NCBI GenBank assembly: GCA_025350645.1
Contig: JANXXM010000103.1
Location: 1 to 50,478 of the forward strand
Source of the DNA: Ferruginibacter sp.
GTDB lineage: Bacteria > Bacteroidota > Bacteroidia > Chitinophagales > Chitinophagaceae
DNA: 50,478 nt
Reading direction: 5' to 3'
Every line of letters starts with the position of its first letter. The stretch's first letter is position 1. The notes under the pieces are model-generated. The model ran no database searches, was not told where the DNA came from, and was given only the letters and a program-made list of their open reading frames with translations. The position numbers were made by a program, and so were the translations under genes. Below, piece by piece: positions 1-7,935 of this stretch.

Positions 1-892
1 CTTCCATTTTGGAACGAAGTACATCTATATTTTTACCGTATACAATGGCATCATGAAAAGCATCTTTTACAAATACGGAATCATTTTCCCTGCCAAAAAT
101 TTTTTCATTGTTGGTTTCGTTTTCTGTAAATAACAGTTCATCGGCAGGAGTAAAATAAAGAAAATAATTACCGGTACGCTCATGTTCCAGTGCTACACAG
201 TTATCCCCAAAAGCCTTTATTAACGGCTTTTTTCTTAAACCGCCATACTGCCAGCGGTTATAAAACCATATAGAAGGAAGCAATGTTATAACTGCTTCTT
301 CTGCTGCCCGGTTAGTAATTTCTATTTTTATTGCAATATCGTTTTCATCAAATTTTGCATAAGTAATGTAAATATCAAAATATTTATTATCATCAAATAT
401 TCCGGTATCTAATATTTCATATTCAGCTTCCTGCCTGCTTCTTATTTTATTTTTTTCTACCAGTTCATTATAAGGAAAAGCCCGCTGCGGATATTTGTAC
501 AGGTAACGCATGTAGTAATGCGAAGGGATATTATCCAGATGATAATACAATTCCTTTACATCTTCGCCATGATTGCCCTCGTGGTTGTTAAGACCAAATA
601 AACGTTCTTTTAAAATGGGGTCATTCCCGTTCCAGAAAGCGGGAGCAAAACAAATATCCTGCATGCGGTCGCAAATGCCGGCAATACCATCTTCACCCCA
701 CAGGTATGCCCTGCTCCTGGCATCATCATGGGACAAATATGACCATGCATCTCCGCTATCACTGTAATCTTCCCGCACCGTTCCCCATTGCCTTTCGCTT
801 AAATAAGGACCCCAATTTTCCAACGGAATTTCTTTTGTGGCATTAGCAGATAACCTTTGTGTTTCGGCATCTATAGGTTGTATTAATTTCAT
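1..892 (-). CDS. GH63-like glucosidase, N-terminal part (runs off the window)
   Basis: Reading the minus strand from the ATG at 892-890 gives an uninterrupted frame to the left edge, about 297 codons with no stop, so the gene is partial at its 3' end. The start MKLIQPIDAETQRL is followed by WGPYLSERQWGTVREDY, HDDARSRAYLWGEDGIAG, LFGLNNHEGNHGEDVKE and YKYPQRAFPYNELV. These are hallmark blocks of the large bacterial glucosidases annotated as mannosyl-oligosaccharide glucosidase or MGH1-like hydrolases (GH63 type), typically 850-900 aa. The visible third is mainly the N-terminal beta-rich part, so the catalytic acids lie beyond the edge. No signal peptide is seen. The family and partial status are secure. 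The substrate, presumably an alpha-glucoside, is inferred. Confidence 0.85.
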   Translation of the reverse strand, partial: MKLIQPIDAETQRLSANATKEIPLENWGPYLSERQWGTVREDYSDSGDAWSYLSHDDARSRAYLWGEDGIAGICDRMQDICFAPAFWNGNDPILKERLFGLNNHEGNHGEDVKELYYHLDNIPSHYYMRYLYKYPQRAFPYNELVEKNKIRSRQEAEYEILDTGIFDDNKYFDIYITYAKFDENDIAIKIEITNRAAEEAVITLLPSIWFYNRWQYGGLRKKPLIKAFGDNCVALEHERTGNYFLYFTPADELLFTENETNNEKIFGRENDSVFVKDAFHDAIVYGKNIDVLRSKME

Positions 893-1015
893 TGTACTAT
901 TTTAAACATGCTCAAATTACAACAGCAAATCTTTAGTATCGGTTAAAATAAATTAATCTCTTAAATGTTCGGAGTTTTATCAATAGTTTTATGCCTCAAT
1001 TAAAAAATCAGGAAA

Positions 1016-1726
1016 ATGTTATCACTCAAAAGTAAAATTGTAGCCATTGATATTGGTGGATCTCATATAAAAGCAGCCATGCTGGATGCGAAGGGAAAGA
1101 TGCTGGTACCATATATAAAATTGCCCACGCCAAAGCCTGCAAACCCTACAAATATTTTAAGTACGATAAAAGATCTAATAAAGGATATGAAATCGTTTAC
1201 TCACTTATCTGTAGGTTTCCCCGGAATGGTAAAAAATAATGTGGTAATGACGGCGCCAAACCTGGATACTGCAAAATGGAAAAAAGTAGCTTTTGGGAAG
1301 ATGCTTACTAAAACATTTGGCTGCCCGGCAAGGGTAATAAATGATGCAGATATGCTGGGGTTGGGTGTGGTAAGTGGTAAAGGGTTGGAGATGATGATTA
1401 GCCTTGGAACAGGCTTTGGCACTGCATTTTTGCAGGATGGCATTTTACTGCCTCATTTTGAAATAGCCCATTTGCCAGTAAAAAAAGATATGGATTATGA
1501 CCAGTATATTGGCCAGGCAGCATTTGAAAAACTGGGTATAGAAAAATGGAATGTGCGGATGCAAAAAGTTTTGGCTATCATGGAAAATGTTTTTAATTAC
1601 GACCGCCTTTTTCTTGGTGGCGGAAATGCAAAAAATATTAAATTTACTTTGCCACCACATGTAAAAATTGTTACCAATAAAGCGGGTATAGATGGTGGAG
1701 TTAATCTTTGGAGAGAAAATAAATAA
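1016..1726 (+). CDS. ppgK: ROK-family sugar kinase, polyphosphate glucokinase-like
   Basis: This 236-aa ROK/hexokinase-fold protein begins with the phosphate-binding loop AIDIGGSHIKAA and carries the substrate loop NDADMLGLG, the second phosphate loop SLGTGFGTAF and a C-terminal FLGGGNAKNI adenosine-type segment. Its size and the NDAD motif fit polyphosphate/ATP glucokinases, which phosphorylate glucose at O6 in the cytoplasm. The classical ROK zinc-binding cysteine motif is absent, as expected for this branch. It is divergent from the adjacent upstream glucosidase gene, and a glucose-releasing hydrolase next to a glucokinase makes metabolic sense. The choice of polyphosphate over ATP as donor is inference from length and family. 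Confidence 0.75.
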   Translation: MLSLKSKIVAIDIGGSHIKAAMLDAKGKMLVPYIKLPTPKPANPTNILSTIKDLIKDMKSFTHLSVGFPGMVKNNVVMTAPNLDTAKWKKVAFGKMLTKTFGCPARVINDADMLGLGVVSGKGLEMMISLGTGFGTAFLQDGILLPHFEIAHLPVKKDMDYDQYIGQAAFEKLGIEKWNVRMQKVLAIMENVFNYDRLFLGGGNAKNIKFTLPPHVKIVTNKAGIDGGVNLWRENK

Positions 1727-1793
1727 CTGGTTTATTTAGAAGTTAATTTTATAAAATACCTGTCAGCATGTTTTGCAATTTTTAGCAGTCATG

Positions 1794-2219
1794 TCATTTA
1801 AATTTTGTCCATACTTCGCTTCGGCCGAATAATGATATGCCCACATAGCCTCTTATGTTAAGTTTTTCGGCATTTTTTAAAGTAATTTTACAGGAGTATG
1901 TTTTACCTTCCAGCGGGTCATATACTTTTCCATCTTCCCAAACATTATCTCCGTCAAAGGTAAAGTTGGTAAGTATTACTAGCCCCATCAGCTCCCTGTT
2001 TTGCAATTCTTTTTTTGGATTTTTAATATCTTTTGTGAAAGAATTATTTCCCCATACTATTTTACCAAAATATTTATCTCCCTGCTTAAAAATTAAAATA
2101 CGGCTGTCCTTTTTTTGAGTGAGCCATTCGCCCAGTATATCGTTTTCTTTTACCTGTGCGTAAGAAGTTTTTGTAAAAGCCATAAAAAAAGAAAAGAGAA
2201 TAAACAAAGAAATTTTCAT
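1794..2219 (-). CDS. DUF2147 secreted protein
   Basis: This 141-aa protein has a clear Sec signal peptide (MKISLFILFSFFMAF..., cleavage near SYAQ). A DUF2147 domain follows: ILGEWLTQ, SRILIFKQGDKYFGKIVW near the N-terminus, a central GLVILTNF and a C-terminal LNIRGYVG...FGRSEVWTK. DUF2147 proteins are small periplasmic beta-barrel-like proteins common in Bacteroidota, and their biochemical role is unknown. It is convergent with the upstream kinase gene. A promoter probably lies in the AT-rich stretch after 2219. Confidence 0.8.
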   Translation of the reverse strand: MKISLFILFSFFMAFTKTSYAQVKENDILGEWLTQKKDSRILIFKQGDKYFGKIVWGNNSFTKDIKNPKKELQNRELMGLVILTNFTFDGDNVWEDGKVYDPLEGKTYSCKITLKNAEKLNIRGYVGISLFGRSEVWTKFK

Positions 2220-2410
2220 TGCAGAAGTTTTAGATTTTGCTGGTAATAAATATAGTGTAAATATATTGCCTTGTTTAATTTTGACTCTTTAATTAATGAA
2301 GTTGTATATAACAACTTATTTCTTAAAAAATTGTTTGCCAGTATGTAAATTTTTTCTGGAACTTATTTCTGTTCTCGGTATTAAAATATTTTGTACGCAT
2401 TTTATTTTGA

Positions 2411-2635
2411 AAAAACCAAATAGTTATAGAACAAGATAAAGTGTCAAAGTACTTGTATTTTAGAATGTCTGGTTTTATGCGCTTATTTTATGATGATAAT
2501 GGCGATGAAGACACTACTCAAATAAACTTTACAATGGGTTTTACAGCTTCATACCTGCGTTTTATACACGGCATAAAAGCAAAAGAAAAGGTGGAATGTA
2601 TTACAGATTGTAAACTGTTACGGGTTTCTTACTGC
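2411..2635 (+). pseudogene. Crp/Fnr-family regulator remnant (sensor domain piece)
   Basis: In one frame from 2411 the translation reads KNQIVIEQDKVSKYLYF, then SGFMRLFYDDNGDED, TTQINFTMGFTASYLRFIHG and KVECITDCKLLRVSY. This matches the cyclic-nucleotide-binding sensor domain pattern of Bacteroidota Crp/Fnr regulators (SGxxRxFYxDxxGxExT, ECITDCELLxI). It is preceded by an in-frame TGA at 2408 and has no proper N-terminus. The dimerisation helix and HTH are missing, because the frame passes straight into unrelated receptor sequence. It is a deletion remnant, recognised by motif memory only. Confidence 0.6.
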
Positions 2636-2636
2636 A

Positions 2637-2944
2637 CAAGTAAGCGTAGAAGGTTTTGATAGAAAAACGGCTATGCTGATGCCTGCCATTTTAGACGAAG
2701 TAGATATTATGAAAGTACTACAGCTAAAACCTGGTGTAAAAAATAATGGCGAAGGTACAAGAGGTAAAAGTGTGCGTGGTGGCGGTACAGACCAGAATCT
2801 TTTTCTATGAGATGGCACTGGGGTATATAATCCAAATTTTCTGTTCGGATTTTTATTACGTTTAATATTGATGCCATTAGAGATGTACAATTATACAAAG
2901 CAAGTTTGTTTCAGAAGATAATAAAAACAGGCAAGGTGGAGTAA
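2637..2944 (+). pseudogene. TonB-dependent receptor plug-domain remnant
   Basis: The frame starting near 2637 gives AQVSVEGFDRKTAMLMPAIL, DEVDIMKVLQLKPGVKNNGE, GTRGKSVRGGGTDQNLFL, then an in-frame TGA at 2808-2810, then DGTGVYNPNFLFGF. After a frame change near 2855-2861 it resumes as FNIDAIRDVQLYKASLFQK and ends at TAA 2942. This order (EVDxLKxLQLxPGV, VRGGGxDQNLxLLDG, VYNPxHLFGFFSVFNxDAI) is that of outer-membrane receptor plug domains. The signal peptide, carboxypeptidase-like domain and 22-strand barrel are gone. With one nonsense codon, one frameshift and both ends lost, it is clearly non-functional. Confidence 0.75.
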
Positions 2945-2955
2945 ACTCCACCTTG
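2920..2955 (-). terminator. Rho-independent terminator-like hairpin
   Basis: A perfect 10-bp inverted repeat (CAAGGTGGAG, loop TTTA, CTCCACCTTG on the minus strand, positions 2955-2932) is followed on the minus strand by CTGTTTTTATT. It sits just downstream of the tRNA-Pro 3' remnant at 2966-2992, as expected for an old tRNA terminator left behind at an integration site. Confidence 0.6.
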
Positions 2956-2965
2956 TCCATGTTAT

Positions 2966-2992
2966 GTCGGGTGGACTGGATAGAGTTCGAAC
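2966..2992 (-). repeat. tRNA-Pro 3'-end remnant, candidate left attachment site
   Basis: GTCGGGTGGAC at 2966-2976 is identical to 29872-29882, the acceptor end of the intact tRNA-Pro. Both copies are preceded at a similar spacing by TTGTCCA (2953-2959 and 29860-29866) and followed by the T-loop sequence TTCGAAC (2986-2992 and 29887-29893). The spacing to the T-loop is longer here (9 versus 4 bases), so this copy has decayed. The two copies are in the same orientation, 26.9 kb apart. Confidence 0.5.
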
Positions 2993-3035
2993 GCATTTTA
3001 TCAAGATTTAGAGAAAATTGTCAATTCAGTTGTAT

Positions 3036-3770
3036 TTAAATGATAAACGCTTTTAATACTATTATACTTAGGCCGTCACCGGCCATTGCCACTATCTTGC
3101 CTTCACCCTGTAATTTTTTTATCTCGTTTAATTTATCTTCTGGCAAATATTCGGCTTTGAAACCTGATAAGTGCAATTCATCGGCAACTGCTTTAGCGGT
3201 TTCCGCATTATCACCTGTAATCATTATAATATTGATGTTGTCTCTCAGCAATTCATCATAGCATTCTTACTGGTTTCTTTTATCTTATCTGTGATAGTTA
3301 TATAACCTACGGCAGCATTATCCAAAGAAATATAAGAAACACTTTTGCCTTTTGTTTGCTCCTCCTTTACTTTTTATTCCAGATTTGCAGGGATTGCAGA
3401 TAGTATTTCTTCCATTAGCTTTTTATTACCCAAAGCTATTTTCTTTCTGTTTACCGGTACCTGTTACACCTTTGCCTGCGGCTACTGCAAAGTCATGTAC
3501 ATCCAAGAAGGAAACATTTTTCCCCTTGCCATAATTTAAAATGGCTTCCGCTAATGGATGCTCGCTGTATTTATGGAGAGAAGCAATCTGTGGCAATATC
3601 TCATCTGCTGTAAAACCTGATTCTGTAACTATTTTTTCCACTGTTGGTTTACCTTCAGTAAGGGTTCCTGTTTTATCAACAATTAAGGTATTTACCTTGT
3701 TCATGTTTTCAAGTTCTTCAGCATTTTTAATGAGTACTCCGTTTTGAGCGCCCTTGCCAACGTTGTGTGT
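3036..3770 (-). pseudogene. Copper/heavy-metal P-type ATPase remnant (CopA/CcoI-like)
   Basis: Minus-strand frames give, in protein order, VGKGAQNGVLIKNAEELENM, NTLIVDKTGTLTEGKPTVEK (the phosphorylated Asp motif), HKYSEHPLAEAIL, GKGVTG, then in shifted frames ALGNKKLMEEI, KGKSVSYISLDNAAVGYI and finally NIIMITGDNAETAKAVADEL and AMAGDG. These are the P- and N-domain blocks of P1B ATPases. The metal-binding domains, the CPC helix and the segment after AMAGDG are lost, and at least two frame changes or stops (around 3240-3270 and 3370-3380) break it. An intact version could have been the CcoI-type copper pump for the adjacent cbb3 oxidase. That is inference. Confidence 0.8.
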
Positions 3771-3940
3771 GTGTGGGCCATGAACGGCGATGGTTTCTAT
3801 ATGCTTGTTCTTGTTTACCATGATAATTCTTTGTGCAGCAAATGTACCATTGGCACAGTTAATAAAAAACAATGCACAAGTAGCCTTTTAAGAAAAGGCT
3901 TCTACTGCATCTTTAAGCATGATATAAATCAGCTGAATAT

Positions 3941-3984
3941 TTGATGGTCATCATACAATAGGCTGTAGTATAATTTCATCTTTG
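3941..3984 (+). promoter_or_regulatory. Fnr-type box and promoter of the cbb3 operon
   Basis: TTGATGGTCATCAT at 3941-3954 matches the Fnr/Dnr consensus TTGAT-N4-ATCAA with one mismatch. A Bacteroidota -7-like element CATCTTTG (consensus TAnnTTTG) lies at 3977-3984, which would place the start of transcription near 3990. The box would then be centred about 42 bases upstream, the class II activator position. The first gene starts at 4035. Confidence 0.5.
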
Positions 3985-4034
3985 CATTTCTGTTACAGTA
4001 TGATGTATCAGTTTCTTTTACCTAAATAACCATT

Positions 4035-6215
4035 ATGTACCCTCGTCACCGGTTTACAAAACGTTTACTTATTGCAGCACTACTAATGCTTTCCATTTTA
4101 AAAGTATCTGCACAGGCTGCAGATAATATTATAAAAACTGACAGCAATTCTTTTTTTCTGTGGATTTTTGCAGCGTTAATTATTATTCCAATGCTTTTAA
4201 TAATTGGTAAATTATATGTCGATTTTAAGCAGCAATTAAAAGTAAACAACGAGTGGAAAAAAGAAGGTACCAATACCAAGTTTTCTCAATATCTAAAAAA
4301 CTTTGACAGGGCGCAGGTACATGCTTTTGTTTCTTTGAAAAAGAAAAAATGCAATGGAAATTGCAAAGCAAATAGCGGTTGCAGTAATGATAAAAAATCT
4401 ACCATTATTTTAGCGTTGTTATTATTTTTTGGACAGAATATTTTTGCACAGGGCACTAAAGAAAACAAAGCACTAAGCAGCCAACCGGGAATCATTATTA
4501 CCATCGTGTTGATGCTGATACCTATTTTACTTGCAGTAATATTTGCACTAGCAAAAGCGAATAATGCCATAAAAAATTATGCTAATACTAAAAAGAGTAA
4601 AGAAGCAGACTCGTTTGCTGAATACCTGCAAAACGTTGATGATACTGCGTTACAGCAGGAATTTATAGAGAAAGATAATTTGCCTGTTTACAATTTAACC
4701 CACAATGAACTGTCAGGCACTGAAAAGCCTGAAGACAGCAAAGGCTTATTAAGCAACATAAGTGATAAGCATGAAACACATTTTACAGCAGCTAAACGAA
4801 GAGCAACCATTCGCCCTACATTAGATGCAGATATTACGAAACTGATCTTATGGTATTTTGGTTGTGCTGCTTTTTGGCTGGTACTGGGTACAGGTATTGG
4901 CGAGTACCTGGGAATAAAATTTGTAGCACCGGATACGGATCACATCAGCTGGTTAAGCTTTGGCAGGTTAAGACCTGTACACACAAATATTGTGTTTTGG
5001 GGTTGGGCATCCTTGGCAATGATTGGGCTGGGTTATTATGTAGTGCCAACAGTAAGCAATGCAAAAATTTACAGTATCAAGTTTGGTTGGGTAGCACTCG
5101 CCTGTACAAACATTATGGTGATTGCTGGTTCGCTCGCATTAATGAATGGCATTAACAATGGTGGTGGAGAATTCAGAGAATACATCTGGCCTATCATGGC
5201 ATTTTTTGCAGTAGCACTTATCCTCACTTTTATAAATTTCTTTTTAACCGTAGCTAAAAGAACCACTAAAGAAATTTATATCTCTAACTGGTTCATACTT
5301 TCAGCTTTGCTGTTTACTATAATTGTTGCCTTAACGGCCTATTTACCCTTTTGGCAAGATGGTATTGGTGAAACGATTGTACAAGGCTATTTTATGCACT
5401 CGGGAGTTGGTATGTGGTTTACATTGTATGTGGTTGGGCTCTTATATTATTTTATTCCGCAACAGATAAACAAACCTATTTATGCATACAGTTTAGGTAT
5501 ACTTGCATTTTGGACACAGATCATTTTTTACACCGTTATTGGTACGCATCACTTTGTGTTTAGTGCTATACCATGGTGGTTGCAAACCGTTGCTATCATT
5601 GGCAGTGCAGGCATGATAATACCGGTGGTAGCTGCTACAATTAATTTCACCATGACCTTTAAAGGGCACTGGAATAAAATTACAAACAGCTATACATTGC
5701 CCTTCTTTTTTGTAGCAGTCATCTATTATTTTTTGGTTTCTATGCAGGGTACAGTAGAGGCTTTTAAGTTTACAAATTTGCTCTGGCATTTTACAGATTT
5801 TACTGTAGCCCATGCCCATGCAGGGTTTTACGGCATTATAACTTTTGCATTGTGGGGCGGCATTTACGCTATTGTACCAAGGCTCACTGGCAAAGAGCCA
5901 CCGCAGCATCTGGTAGGCGCCCATTTCTGGATAGCATTTATCGGGTTAATATTTTATGTGGTACCACTATCAATTGGCGCTACGCTTAGAGGATTGATGT
6001 GGATGGACAGTAAACCATTTATTGATAGTGTGGTGGTGATGTTTCAGTACTGGGTATGGCGGGCAATAGGCGGTAGTTTAATGTTTATATCGCATGTAAT
6101 TTTTGCATATAATTTTTACAAAATGGTTACAAAAGAAATAGAACCCATAGATGTAAAAAATGAGGCATGGAAAAAACTACAGACTCAGGAATCAGCATTG
6201 CAGACAACTATTTAA
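4035..6215 (+). CDS. ccoN: cbb3-type cytochrome c oxidase catalytic subunit (CcoN) with duplicated N-terminal module
   Basis: The protein has 726 aa. Residues 255-700 are a haem-copper oxidase subunit I of the C (cbb3) family: low-spin haem ligand H316 (LRPVHTN), CuB ligands H455 and the pair H505/H506 (IGTHHF), haem ligands H593 and H595 (VAHAHAG). Y499 sits where the His-Tyr crosslinked tyrosine lies in CcoN, which argues for O2 rather than NO reduction. Residues 1-215 are unusual: two consecutive units, each with a signal-like hydrophobic stretch ending in AQ (10-27, 123-139), a TM helix (40-60, 151-172) and a soluble motif (FSQYLKNFD at 83, FAEYLQNVD at 194). They are joined by a cysteine-rich linker (C106, C110, C116). 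The CcoO-like gene follows 20 bases downstream. Confidence 0.9.
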   Translation: MYPRHRFTKRLLIAALLMLSILKVSAQAADNIIKTDSNSFFLWIFAALIIIPMLLIIGKLYVDFKQQLKVNNEWKKEGTNTKFSQYLKNFDRAQVHAFVSLKKKKCNGNCKANSGCSNDKKSTIILALLLFFGQNIFAQGTKENKALSSQPGIIITIVLMLIPILLAVIFALAKANNAIKNYANTKKSKEADSFAEYLQNVDDTALQQEFIEKDNLPVYNLTHNELSGTEKPEDSKGLLSNISDKHETHFTAAKRRATIRPTLDADITKLILWYFGCAAFWLVLGTGIGEYLGIKFVAPDTDHISWLSFGRLRPVHTNIVFWGWASLAMIGLGYYVVPTVSNAKIYSIKFGWVALACTNIMVIAGSLALMNGINNGGGEFREYIWPIMAFFAVALILTFINFFLTVAKRTTKEIYISNWFILSALLFTIIVALTAYLPFWQDGIGETIVQGYFMHSGVGMWFTLYVVGLLYYFIPQQINKPIYAYSLGILAFWTQIIFYTVIGTHHFVFSAIPWWLQTVAIIGSAGMIIPVVAATINFTMTFKGHWNKITNSYTLPFFFVAVIYYFLVSMQGTVEAFKFTNLLWHFTDFTVAHAHAGFYGIITFALWGGIYAIVPRLTGKEPPQHLVGAHFWIAFIGLIFYVVPLSIGATLRGLMWMDSKPFIDSVVVMFQYWVWRAIGGSLMFISHVIFAYNFYKMVTKEIEPIDVKNEAWKKLQTQESALQTTI

Positions 6216-6235
6216 TTAAAAATTATCCTCAGAAG

Positions 6236-7243
6236 ATGAACATATTTAACGACCATAAAAAACTTTATACAATTGCAGGTTTGCTGTTTTTATCGCTCAC
6301 CTATGTAACGGTAATAATGCCTGCATTTCACAATCAAAATAACAATGCGCCGCTTCCGGGTTCAGTAGCATTATCAGGCGATGCACTTGCGGGTAAATCG
6401 GTGTATGTGGCCGAAGGCTGTGTGGGTTGCCATTCTCAGCAGGTGAGAAACATTGAAATGGATAAGGTTTTTGGTTCCCGCCCAGGCATGCCTGCAGATT
6501 ATGCAAATTTAAAACGAATGAACATCTGGCAAAATACTGCTACCGTAATGGGTACAGAAAGAACGGGGCCGGATCTTACAAACGTTGCAGAAAGACAGTC
6601 AAGCAAAGACTGGCATCTGATGCATTTATTTAACCCACGCTCAGTTATGCCCCAATCTATTATGCCCTCTTACGAATGGCTGTTTGAAATAAAAGATTCT
6701 GCTTCAAAAAACGATATGGTAGTAAATGTACCTGCTACTTTTTTAAATGGTAGAAAAGGAAAAGTCGTTGCAAAAAGAGCAGCGATAGAATTGCTTGCAT
6801 ACCTGCTTACACTAAAACAAACTCCATTACCAGACGGAACAAAGCCAATGGAGTTTTTGTATAAAACAACCCCAAAAGCAGTGGTAGCAGGGGCAGCAGG
6901 TGCAACAGTAAATGGGCAAACATTGTATACTGCAAATTGCCAAAGTTGTCACCAGCCTAGCGGAGAAGGAATGAAAGGAGCTTTTCCGCCATTAAAAGGA
7001 AGCCCAATTGTAAACGGTGATAACCTGGAATTGTATGTAGATATAATTATGAATGGATATGATGCAAGAGCGGAATATGGCGTAATGGCTGCTGTGGGAA
7101 CCAATATGAATTTTACAGAAAATGATGTTGCCGCACTTATAAATTACGAAAGAACGAGCTGGGGCAATGCCGGTAAAAAAGTGACGCCGGAAGAAATTAA
7201 AAAGATAATGGATTTTGTAAAAATTAAAGCATCAGGTAAATAA
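6236..7243 (+). CDS. ccoO: CcoO-type monohaem cytochrome fused to a second cytochrome c domain
   Basis: The ATG at 6236 is preferred because it is followed by a membrane anchor (LYTIAGLLFLSLTYVTVIM). An upstream in-frame ATG at 6167 would overlap ccoN by 49 bases. The 335-aa protein has a CcoO part with haem site GCVGCHSQ (C62, C65, H66), RTGPDL (109-114), WHLMHLFNPR and MPSYEWL (axial Met 143). A C-terminal class I cytochrome c domain follows, with CQSCH (C235, C238, H239). It passes electrons from a periplasmic donor to CcoN. The second haem domain may replace the missing CcoP, as no ccoP, ccoQ or ccoS gene is nearby. Confidence 0.88.
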   Translation: MNIFNDHKKLYTIAGLLFLSLTYVTVIMPAFHNQNNNAPLPGSVALSGDALAGKSVYVAEGCVGCHSQQVRNIEMDKVFGSRPGMPADYANLKRMNIWQNTATVMGTERTGPDLTNVAERQSSKDWHLMHLFNPRSVMPQSIMPSYEWLFEIKDSASKNDMVVNVPATFLNGRKGKVVAKRAAIELLAYLLTLKQTPLPDGTKPMEFLYKTTPKAVVAGAAGATVNGQTLYTANCQSCHQPSGEGMKGAFPPLKGSPIVNGDNLELYVDIIMNGYDARAEYGVMAAVGTNMNFTENDVAALINYERTSWGNAGKKVTPEEIKKIMDFVKIKASGK

Positions 7244-7249
7244 AGCAAT

Positions 7250-7519
7250 ATGAAAAAAGCAACACTAAGTATTTTGTTTTTCGCGGCAGCATTGTCGTCC
7301 TATGCATGCCCCGTATGTGAAAGAGCAAGGGCAAAAACTGCTTTTGGGAGCATTAGCCATGGGCCCGGCCCCGGAAGTAATTGGGATTACCTGGCAGTGT
7401 GGGTAAGCGTTGCAGCTGTTTTGCTTACACTTATTTTTACTATCAAGTTTTTAGTAAAGCCCAATGAAACAAATAGTGATCATATAAAAAACAGCATCTT
7501 AAATTTTGAACAATCATGA
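7250..7519 (+). CDS. Small membrane protein with CxxC motif in the oxidase operon
   Basis: This 89-aa protein has a signal peptide (MKKATLSILFFAAALSSYA) followed at once by CPVCERA. The first cysteine could be a lipoprotein acceptor or half of a CxxC metal or redox site. A glycine/proline-rich stretch and a single TM helix (about 46-68: YLAVWVSVAAVLLTLIFTI) come next, then a short charged tail. It starts 6 bases after the CcoO-type gene and overlaps the next gene by ATGA. That position suggests an accessory or assembly subunit of the oxidase. I do not recognise the family by name. Confidence 0.65.
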   Translation: MKKATLSILFFAAALSSYACPVCERARAKTAFGSISHGPGPGSNWDYLAVWVSVAAVLLTLIFTIKFLVKPNETNSDHIKNSILNFEQS

Positions 7520-7923
7520 GTACACAAAGCAGGGTTTTGATTTTTATTGATGATGAAAAAAAGCCGTACGGAGAATACCTGGCACCTATAAATTTTGAAT
7601 TGGATACACGCAAACTTGTGGATGGTGAACATATTTTAAAAGTGGTAAGTAAAGATCCACTTGGCAAAGAGGGAATAAGAAAAATTCCATTTATGGTGCG
7701 CAATGGACCTTCAGTGGCAGTGGAAGGCTTAAATGATCATGACATAGTAGATGGCATTATACCCATTATGATAAACGCTTACGGAAAAGGAGATCAAAAA
7801 ATATTTTTGATAGAAGGAAGTGAAACGCCAAGGTCAATACCGGCATGGGTTTGGGCTGTAGTAATAAGTTTTGTAGGCTGGGCCATCTATTATGCGGTTA
7901 TTTCCCTAAATATGAATTTATAA
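7516..7923 (+). CDS. Ig-like-domain protein with C-terminal membrane anchor
   Basis: This 135-aa protein starts in an ATGA overlap with the preceding gene. Residues 1-105 look like a beta-sandwich (PINFELDTRKLVDGEHILKV, KIPFMVRNGPSVAVEGL). Residues 111-131 are a TM helix near the C-terminus (PAWVWAVVISFVGWAIYYAV). There is no N-terminal signal peptide, so it reads like a tail-anchored protein whose soluble domain could face the cytoplasm, which would be odd for an oxidase partner. Tight coupling to the cbb3 genes makes a structural or assembly role likely. No catalytic or haem motif is visible. Confidence 0.65.
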   Translation: MSTQSRVLIFIDDEKKPYGEYLAPINFELDTRKLVDGEHILKVVSKDPLGKEGIRKIPFMVRNGPSVAVEGLNDHDIVDGIIPIMINAYGKGDQKIFLIEGSETPRSIPAWVWAVVISFVGWAIYYAVISLNMNL

Positions 7924-7935
7924 ATTAAAAAATAT

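Noticed and set aside
3744..3944. Plus-strand frame across the P-type ATPase remnant
   Set aside because: It is antisense to the recognisable DKTGTLT-containing remnant and has no motif of its own.
4035..6215. Nitric oxide reductase (NorB-like) reading of the subunit I gene
   Set aside because: Y499 sits at the crosslinked-tyrosine position of CcoN, and the partner protein has CcoO signatures, so an O2-reducing cbb3 enzyme fits better.
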